Shown here: one piece after another, positions 47,799 through 54,669 of the stretch
How positions within the stretch are numbered: the stretch's first letter is position 1
How the letters are laid out: each line of letters opens with the position of its first letter
Source of the DNA: Rhodospirillales bacterium
GTDB lineage: Bacteria; Pseudomonadota; Alphaproteobacteria; Rhodospirillales; Casp-alpha2
Length of the DNA stretch: 54,669 nt
NCBI GenBank assembly: GCA_028825025.1
Contig: JAPKAX010000002.1
Span: forward strand, 1-54,669
Reading direction: 5' to 3'
Program-made: the position numbers and the translations under genes
Notes under the pieces: generated by a model
The model's input: only the letters and a program-made list of their open reading frames with translations
Database searches by the model: none
Told to the model about the DNA's origin: nothing

Positions 47799-49161
47799 TC
47801 GTTTCGATCAGGCGCATAGCACAAATCAGTGCCTGTGCGGAACCTTTTTTAGCAAGCCCCAAGGTTGCATTAAGAAGTTTATTTTGAGCATCTGCGGGTA
47901 TCTTGGCCCACGTCGACATGGTGCGAAACTTAGCAATTACAGCCTCTTCGCTCATTGGGTTTTCACTGTCGCCCCAAGCGTCTAAAACGTCCGCTTTAAT
48001 CAATTCGCCATCAGCAAGTTCAATCAAAATTTCTGCCCCAAAATGAGCGGGGTATGCATTAGAAAACCCCTCCCCCTCCGTGATATGGATGAGCTGCCTG
48101 AGCTCTGAATAAGTAGTATGTTCTGAAGGCTCGAATGCCTCCAGCTTCGGCGGCCCATCCAAAAGTGCTACAGCTACCGCGTGCTGTAGGCTAAACATGG
48201 CCTCTGCTGTGGTTTGCGGATTGGGCTTGTCGCAAAATATAATTGCATCACCAAAAGTTCGGATTTCGACCCGTTTCGGCACGCCACCACATAGCTGTTG
48301 ACGCAGGATCAAAGCGGCATCGATGGAAGGGTGGGTATGGCGGCAGGCGGGCCAAGGCTTGAAGCTGGTGTCATTGATTTGCCAAGGGCGGTTGGTGTCT
48401 TCAGTTACTGAAGCCGCCGAGCCTCCTTTGGCTATTGCGGTAAAATACCCTTGGGGGCCTTCAAGCACAAACCGCGGCCCCGCCAGCCCAGCTTGCGCAA
48501 ATCGTGCGGCTTGAAACCCGCGTCGTGCTGTCTCTGCAACATGTAAATGCTTGGTCGCAACGGGTTCATGTCGACATTGCCAAAGCCCCCCGGCAAGAGA
48601 CGTTGCGTGGCCAATGGCTGAAGTGGTTTGCTGTTGTGAAAGCCCCAACAGATGCGAAGCGGCAACGGCAGCACCTAATCCACCACAGGTGGCCGTATTA
48701 TGGAAAAATTCATAGTGACCCTTCCCGACAGCGGCACCAAACCGGATCATAGCTTCATATCCTTTAATAATAGCCCCAAGAATCCGTTCTGGCGTCAATT
48801 GATCCCTGTTTGAGCCTAAGACGACCGGCATAATAACCGGGCCGGGATGTAAAAGTGCCGTGCGATGGACGTCGTCCATTTCAAGAATACTCCCCAATCC
48901 CCCCATCGCCAAAATGGCGTCGGGGCGGCCCGATCCCACACCACCGAAGGGATGTGACGTTGAGCCCGCGCCGATGGAGATTAATTTACCGGTTTCTGTC
49001 TCATAGCCTGCCAAGGCGCAGCCCAGCCAATCCAACAGATGCAAAGCAGCTTGATTTCGATCTGCCTGAGTTATTGGGCGCGCTAATATTTTCATCAACG
49101 TTTCGCTGACCGAGACCAAAGGAGGAGCAGAATTCTTTTGCTGGCTCATGGGACCAATCAT
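47776..49161 (-). CDS. MmgE/PrpD family protein
   Basis: 461 aa, LLDWLGCALAGYETE, EMDDVHRTALLHPGPVIMPVVL, WPACRHTHPSIDAAL. Confidence 0.9.
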   Translation of the reverse strand: MIGPMSQQKNSAPPLVSVSETLMKILARPITQADRNQAALHLLDWLGCALAGYETETGKLISIGAGSTSHPFGGVGSGRPDAILAMGGLGSILEMDDVHRTALLHPGPVIMPVVLGSNRDQLTPERILGAIIKGYEAMIRFGAAVGKGHYEFFHNTATCGGLGAAVAASHLLGLSQQQTTSAIGHATSLAGGLWQCRHEPVATKHLHVAETARRGFQAARFAQAGLAGPRFVLEGPQGYFTAIAKGGSAASVTEDTNRPWQINDTSFKPWPACRHTHPSIDAALILRQQLCGGVPKRVEIRTFGDAIIFCDKPNPQTTAEAMFSLQHAVAVALLDGPPKLEAFEPSEHTTYSELRQLIHITEGEGFSNAYPAHFGAEILIELADGELIKADVLDAWGDSENPMSEEAVIAKFRTMSTWAKIPADAQNKLLNATLGLAKKGSAQALICAMRLIETNAPTRNS

Positions 49162-49255
49162 GTTTTATCTAAAGGGTAGGTGATTTAAAATATGCTCAGG
49201 CATCTTTGTCGAACCAACCTATACTGACAAGACAAAACTAGGCAGGTGGTGTTAA

Positions 49256-50487
49256 ATGAAAGTTAAGATTATATCTGCGCGTCAGGCCGCTCTTATCGCC
49301 AGTTCGGCAAATAGTATCTTTCTGGCGGGCTTTACCGGCGAACCATTGGTACTCCTCGACGCGGTCTTATCAGAGCCAGAAATTTGGAAAGATAAAATTC
49401 TTACCGGCGCTTTTATACCGGGAGTAAATGATCGCGATTTCTCGAGCCTAGGTGTTGGGACGACGGTCGAGACACTTTTCAGCACTCAGGGACTGCAACG
49501 CGGTGATGCGGAGCGCCGGGTCGCACATTTACCTATGCACTACAGTGATTTTTGGGCCCGATTGTCACGACCAGGACTTATTGATTGTGTTTTTATGACT
49601 GTCCCAGCTCCAACCAAGGATGGCAGCATCGGCTGTGGACTGACAGCGGACTTTGCCGCTGCCCCGATTGCACAAGACACCCAATAAATTGGTATTATTT
49701 CATCGAACATGCCTGATGTGAAGGAAGGCCCGCGCCTTCCAATAGAACGGTTTGCAGCATTGGTTGAAGATGATACGGCTCTGCCAACCTTCGACCCAGG
49801 GGAACCAGATAAAAACAGCCTGACAATTGCCAACTATATTATAGAACTTTTATCTTCGGGTGATACGCTACAATTTGGCTTGGGGAAAATACCAGCAGCA
49901 GTACTAGAAGGCTTGGCACCAAGCGGTCTGAGCGGACTGGGTTTTCACGCGGGTATGATTTCGCCGGAGATGTTGCCGGCTATCGACGCTAACGTTTTTA
50001 CAAAAGGAGTAATGACTGGCGTGGCTCTGGGAAATCAAAAATTTTATCAAGAAGTATCAAAACGACCCGGTATTCGATTTCCCCCTGTTGGTATGACCCA
50101 TTCTATTTCAATCCTGTATCAAATTCCGAGACTGGTCTCCGTTAATTCGGTTATTAAAGTCGATTTGACCGGGCAAGCAAACTGCGAATATTTGACAGGC
50201 ATGCAAATCAGCGGGCAGGGGGGCTAGTCGATTTCATTAGAGGAACACGAAATTCTGATGGTGGACAGTCTATTCTTGCTCTTCAAACGACAGCGAACCA
50301 GGGGCAAACGAGCCCCGTCGTCTCATCGCTTCTGCCGGGCGCACCTGGTTCTGTGGCGCGTGCCGACGTTGATTTAGTCGTCACTGAATACGGCATTGCC
50401 GACCTTCGTGAAGCAAGTATCGAACAGCGGGCCGAACGACTAATCGCAATAGCCGCACCGCAATTCAGAGATGAGCTTGCGAGATGA
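49256..50487 (+). pseudogene. Acetyl-CoA hydrolase/transferase family (class I CoA-transferase), broken
   Basis: ORFs 49256-49687 and 49709-50227 are in the same frame, separated by TAA at 49685-49687 (DTQ*IGIISSNMPDVKEGPRLP). Frame change at G6 run 50218-50223, then LVDFIRGTRNSDGGQSILALQTTANQGQTSPVVSSLLPGAPGSVARADVDLVVTEYGIADLRE...ELAR*. Confidence 0.88.
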
Positions 50488-50520
50488 AGCTTGGGTCCCT
50501 ACCTAGTTCGATAATTTCCG

Positions 50521-51620
50521 TCAAAACATATTTCCGTGCTCATTGAGTTCAGGCAATGTCAGACTTGGCGATCCGGGTTCATTCTTGAAATTAAGTGGTG
50601 TTCCAATATGAAGATTTCCGGCTTGGTCGCGAAAAAGCATCTCGCGCGAAGCTACTTGCGGCTGGGCCCAGGCCTCTTTCAAATCAAGTACGGGCGCAAA
50701 GCAAATATCTTTGTCTTGGAACCAGTTCTCCCATTCCGCCCGCTTCCGAGTTTGGAATATTTCTGTCAAAAAACCACGAACGGGTTCTTGGGCTGGCCCG
50801 GGCGGGCCAAAGGCCATGAGAATTAAATCTGCCCGTTCCAGCGCATTGAGCAGCGTATGAATAAATTTATCCTCGACGCCCCCCAGTACGATATGCTTGC
50901 GATCGGAGGTCTGGTAGATTGGAAAAAATGCATACCCGCCAAAACTACGCTCTTCTTTAATACGTGGCGAGCGATTTTCGGTGAACACCGGACCAACAAC
51001 GTTTGGCAACCAAACCATGGTCGCATCCTGCATCGAGACATTGATGTAGTCACCTTGCCCGGTCTTTTCACGTCTCAGCAAAGCCATCGAAATTCCCATT
51101 AGCGCAGTCATAGCACCCGTCACATCTGCAACCGGCATGTGCGGATTGGTCGGTTGGCCATCCTGACCTAAGTTTAAACTAACAACACCGGCCATTGCCT
51201 CAATTGCTAAATCATGGCCGGACGGTGAGCTTCAAGGCCGGTTTGTCCAAAGGCTGAAATTGACGCGTTCACCAGACGGGGATTAAGTGCGCGCAGGGCA
51301 TCCGGACCAATGCCTAGCCGCTCAACGACCCCCGGCCGGAACGCTTCGACCAACACGTCAGCAGTTTTGCAAAGCTCTAGGAAAACACCAAGATCATCCT
51401 GGTCCTTTAAATTTAGAACGACACTTTTTTTACCGCGATGGGTTTTGCGGAACCAGACGCTTTGTCCTCCCGAACGATAACCAACATTTCGAACAGGCTT
51501 GCCTGTGCCGGGGGGTTCGATCTTAATCACTTCCGCGCCATGAGCGGCCAACATTTAAGTCAACATTGGGCCAGGTAAGAATAACGAAAGATCGAGGACG
51601 CGATAACCATCCATCTTCAT
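50521..51620 (-). pseudogene. CaiB/BaiF family (class III) CoA-transferase, broken
   Basis: Start [46 protein letters not shown] with TAA at 51555-51557; frame change near 51225-51235 joins ORF 51207-51554 to 50521-51195 (SSPSGHDLAIEAMAGVVSLN). Confidence 0.88.
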
Positions 51621-51698
51621 GGCAGCCTCTTTCTCGATTCAGACAATAAACATCAAATTATGTTTGTCGGGATTGTTGGGTAGGCGTTATTCCGATCT

Positions 51699-53093
51699 TC
51701 AGCCGCTTTGACCCATCGTCAGACTTATCAGATTACTCACATCTGCGAACGAGTCTAGATCGGCAACCGCTGCAATCAAGGCGTCGACCTGATCGCGGGA
51801 AGATGCCTCGCGACCTTGGTCCATACAGCGCCTGAACTTTTCTTCATTCTCATCTGGGCTCAGCGGATTATCTGGGTGACCGTACACACAAGGCAGGGTC
51901 ACGTTATAAACGGCCCCTGATTTCAAGCGAACTGAAACGGTCTGAGGATTGAGCGCATTTTGGTCTGGGTTATCATCCAGCACTACATCAACAAGAGACG
52001 CATAGAGATGAATATCCTCGTCTTCCAGCGCTGACATGCCGCGAAAATCAGGAACATCAACGGTACCCTTTTTCAGGAAAACCCCAGCGACAAATCTCAG
52101 ACACAGTTTGGCATAATTTGCTTCTGGTGATGGCACGTCTTCTCGCCCGACCAGGCGGTGCACCAGCGGAGGAACGCGACACTCAATTTTTTCAATATCG
52201 TCGGATAGGAAGCCGTAAGTATCCATTAATTGACCTAACCCATCCACCACTCCGTGCGTCAGGCGTCCGCTCGGGTAAGGCTTGTGTGCTAGGTTCAATA
52301 CTTGCCAATCCTTCCCAAGGTTTTCCAAGAAGGACCAGATGTCGTGGTCGTTTTGTTCGAATAATGTGAGGTAACCATATGGCCCGGTCAAAATGTCATG
52401 TGGTCCCCTAAAGCCAGCGACGGCCAAGTCAACGGCACCGATTGCTGCTCGCGCATTAAAACCGACCTGCAAGCCAAGCATGGGAGAGCCTTCAACGTGA
52501 GGCTGCAAAGTTCCGCTGGTTTGAGCGTACTGCGCACCTAAGGCATTCTTAAGTGATACCGCGTCGAGCCCAGCAAGCTTTCCGATTGCCGCAGCCGCCC
52601 CAAAACCACCCGCCGTTGCGGGTCTAAAAAAAGTTAAGGGTGCATCAGTAACAACACCCAACATCGTAGAGACGTCGACGCCAATAGCCAGTGCCGTGAT
52701 CAGATCACGCCCACTAATGATCCGCCCACGCAGAGCTTCACGTTCTGTCCATGCAAAAACAGCAGATAAAATTGTTGCCATTGGATGAAGAACGGCACCT
52801 TCATGAACGCAATCGAATTCCAAGCAATGGATCTGATAAGCATTTACAATTGCTGCCGATTGCGCCGACATGCGTTCCCCGGTCAGCCAAACCGATGCTT
52901 CCGGTGCGTCGCCCCACGATTTGGCCAGAGCGATTAGCTCTGCGACCTGGGCCCCAGATGTGCCCGCTGTCCCAACCCCGATCGTATCAAGCAAAAAGGT
53001 TTTTACTTTTTCGACAACGCGTGGCGGTAGATCTTCAAAACTAGTATTTATAACGTGATCAGCAACAGCATCGAGCGGGTTTTGATCTTTCAT
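51699..53093 (-). CDS. MmgE/PrpD family protein
   Basis: 464 aa, LLDTIGVGTAGTSGAQVAEL, EFDCVHEGAVLHPMATILSAVFA, KPYPSGRLTHGVVDGL. Confidence 0.92.
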   Translation of the reverse strand: MKDQNPLDAVADHVINTSFEDLPPRVVEKVKTFLLDTIGVGTAGTSGAQVAELIALAKSWGDAPEASVWLTGERMSAQSAAIVNAYQIHCLEFDCVHEGAVLHPMATILSAVFAWTEREALRGRIISGRDLITALAIGVDVSTMLGVVTDAPLTFFRPATAGGFGAAAAIGKLAGLDAVSLKNALGAQYAQTSGTLQPHVEGSPMLGLQVGFNARAAIGAVDLAVAGFRGPHDILTGPYGYLTLFEQNDHDIWSFLENLGKDWQVLNLAHKPYPSGRLTHGVVDGLGQLMDTYGFLSDDIEKIECRVPPLVHRLVGREDVPSPEANYAKLCLRFVAGVFLKKGTVDVPDFRGMSALEDEDIHLYASLVDVVLDDNPDQNALNPQTVSVRLKSGAVYNVTLPCVYGHPDNPLSPDENEEKFRRCMDQGREASSRDQVDALIAAVADLDSFADVSNLISLTMGQSG

Positions 53094-53095
53094 TT

Positions 53096-54025
53096 TTAAG
53101 GTCCTTTGGGGGCAGGAACGCTATTAGCAAAATGTTGTGCAATTTGCAACCGAGTAGCGCACCAAACATCTTTTTTACTTTCAACGTAATAAATAAATTT
53201 CGCCAGCGCGGCAATTCGCCCCGGCCGTCCGATAATGCGGAGATGAAGACCCAGCGACATCATTCGTGGCTGCTCGGCTCCTTCAGCATAAAGTTGATCA
53301 AAGGTTGCAATTGCATAATCAAGCCATTGGTCTGGGGTGTAACCGGGGGCAGTCCAGAATTTCATATCATTTGTATCTAACGCATAAGGGACAATGACTA
53401 TTGGCTTGGTTCCAGTCGATGTTTCAACTAAGTCCCAGCGCGGCACATCGTCAGAAAAATCGTCCATATGGTAAAGAAATCCAGCTTCGGCGAGCAGGCG
53501 GCGGGTGCGGTCGGTGTGCAAATAGCGTGACAGCCAGCCATAGGGTCTGGTCCCCGTGGTCTTGGAAATACTACTGACGGCCTTGTCGATAAACTCTTTT
53601 TCGCGCGTCTCATCATAGGAAAATTGATGCACCCAGCGCCAACCATGGCTACAGGCTTCATGTCCACCATCAACAATCATACGCGCTACATGTGGTGCAG
53701 ATTCCAACGATTGAGCCGCCGCCGTGACCGTTGCGGTGACCCCATGGTCGGCAAACAAACCAAACACCCGCGGTGCCCCGGCTCGCAATCCGTATTCATA
53801 ATTGCTTTCATTGGCGTAGTTACGAATCGGTATTTTTAACACAACACCCAGTTCGTCAACCGGCTCAGGCCCCTTGTCACCACGCCCAATTGACATTTCC
53901 GAGCCTTCTTCAACATTGACGACAAAGGACATGGCTAGGCGTGCTTTATTTGGCCAGTGAAACGATGACATTAACAATTCTCCTGGTGACTCAAGAATTC
54001 GGATCGCAATATAAATTTTAAGCAA
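53096..54025 (-). CDS. Polysaccharide deacetylase family protein (PuuE/allantoinase-like)
   Basis: 309 aa, NVEEGSEMSIGRGDKGPE, YGLRAGAPRVFGLFADHGVTATVT, DGGHEACSHGWRWVHQ; probable start MSSFHWPNKARL at ~53971. Confidence 0.9.
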   Translation of the reverse strand: MLKIYIAIRILESPGELLMSSFHWPNKARLAMSFVVNVEEGSEMSIGRGDKGPEPVDELGVVLKIPIRNYANESNYEYGLRAGAPRVFGLFADHGVTATVTAAAQSLESAPHVARMIVDGGHEACSHGWRWVHQFSYDETREKEFIDKAVSSISKTTGTRPYGWLSRYLHTDRTRRLLAEAGFLYHMDDFSDDVPRWDLVETSTGTKPIVIVPYALDTNDMKFWTAPGYTPDQWLDYAIATFDQLYAEGAEQPRMMSLGLHLRIIGRPGRIAALAKFIYYVESKKDVWCATRLQIAQHFANSVPAPKGP

Positions 54026-54315
54026 AATAGAGCCATGAATTGTATAAACTCTTTTACCTCTGATCCAGCGGCCCGATTTTATGATATTCTAATGGCAAAT
54101 ATTTATCTGAATAAATTTGACATTTATCGGGAGGCTGTCAATCCCTTTCACCACATGGTGTTGTCAGATAGATGCGAGCTGGTTTCAATTAAGCATGATA
54201 TTGCAGCTATTATGCATTATAAAGTTGCTGCCAATCGGCAAGAGCAGCGTCAAGTCGAACTTTAAATGTATTTCTTGAATTTAGATGTTGTCCCTTATTT
54301 AGGTGGTTAAAAACT

Positions 54316-54505
54316 GATGAGTGAGTATAGGCGGATCTAACGAGCGAACATTGGGCGAACCGATTTATCTAATGACGCACAGTTTCATGACAGACATTGA
54401 TGCCCCGTTCATGGAGTAAGTCTTTAACATTGCGTAATAAAAGTGGAAATCTGATGGACATCGTCACATCAAGCTGGATGATTTAAGGTGACGTTTTAAA
54501 TAGCG
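54316..54505 (-). mobile_element. Decayed IS6-family transposase fragment
   Basis: Minus strand reads FKTSP*IIQLDVTMSIRFPLLLRNVKDLLHERGINVCHETVRH*INRF then frame-shifted PMFAR*IRLYS: IS6-type N-terminal pattern with stops and a frameshift. Confidence 0.75.
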
Positions 54506-54669
54506 GAATAGATTATGATTTTTTATCCCGTAACTTAATAAAAATATCGAGATGTCATTAAATTTGAATTTAATCTGACAGTGCTGTGCACACTTTGCAA
54601 CTTCGGTTTAAAGCTATCTCATTTCTTAAAACTCAGTGTCCTTGTGTGTTAAGTTTTACATTAGTTTCA

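Noticed and set aside
50218-50227. G6 run in the CoA-transferase as programmed frameshifting
   Set aside because: An upstream in-frame TAA already breaks the gene, so slippage would not produce a full-length enzyme
54035-54265. 76-aa ORF upstream of the deacetylase gene, possibly a regulator fragment
   Set aside because: Considered a GntR FCD fragment but no convincing motif; not reported as CDS
1-54669. CRISPR arrays, tRNA/rRNA genes, prophage or known antiphage systems
   Set aside because: No regularly spaced repeats, cloverleaf genes, or phage/defence protein signatures were seen in the sequence or ORF translations

Overview
54.7 kb of a gene-dense, fairly AT-rich genome. Gene content, a lipid A/KDO operon, a SAM-II riboswitch on metZ and TRAP-type uptake together suggest an alphaproteobacterium (inference). 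Main blocks, left to right: (i) assorted oxidoreductases and transporters (AKR, SDRs, EamA, MFS, LysE) around a multiply broken SAF/oxidoreductase pseudogene; (ii) a MarR-EmrA (HlyD) pair without an EmrB partner; (iii) a minus-strand TRAP-transporter/catabolic operon (dctP, dctM, dctQ, two extra small membrane proteins, enolase-superfamily enzyme, deleted AKR remnant, cupin, SDR) with a strong intrinsic terminator between dctP and dctM; (iv) an SDR / GMC oxidoreductase / HpcH aldolase group; (v) a lipid A/KDO/export operon (acyltransferase, lpxK, waaA, DUF374, msbA-like, pmbA); (vi) korAB, adrenodoxin-type ferredoxin reductase, rhodanese and a racemase-like protein, convergent with metZ, which has a SAM-II riboswitch and a terminator in its leader; (vii) hyuA/hyuB, a small RRM protein and an EamA transporter; (viii) a 730-aa metallo-beta-lactamase-fold protein with degenerate cyclic-nucleotide-binding-like domains, followed by a chemoreceptor remnant; (ix) an amidase / CoA-ligase / two MmgE-PrpD / polysaccharide deacetylase cluster whose two CoA-transferase genes are both broken; (x) an IS6-type transposase remnant at the right end. 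At least seven decayed coding regions are readable. No tRNA, rRNA, CRISPR array or intact mobile element was seen. All family calls come from reading motifs by eye; no database search was run.
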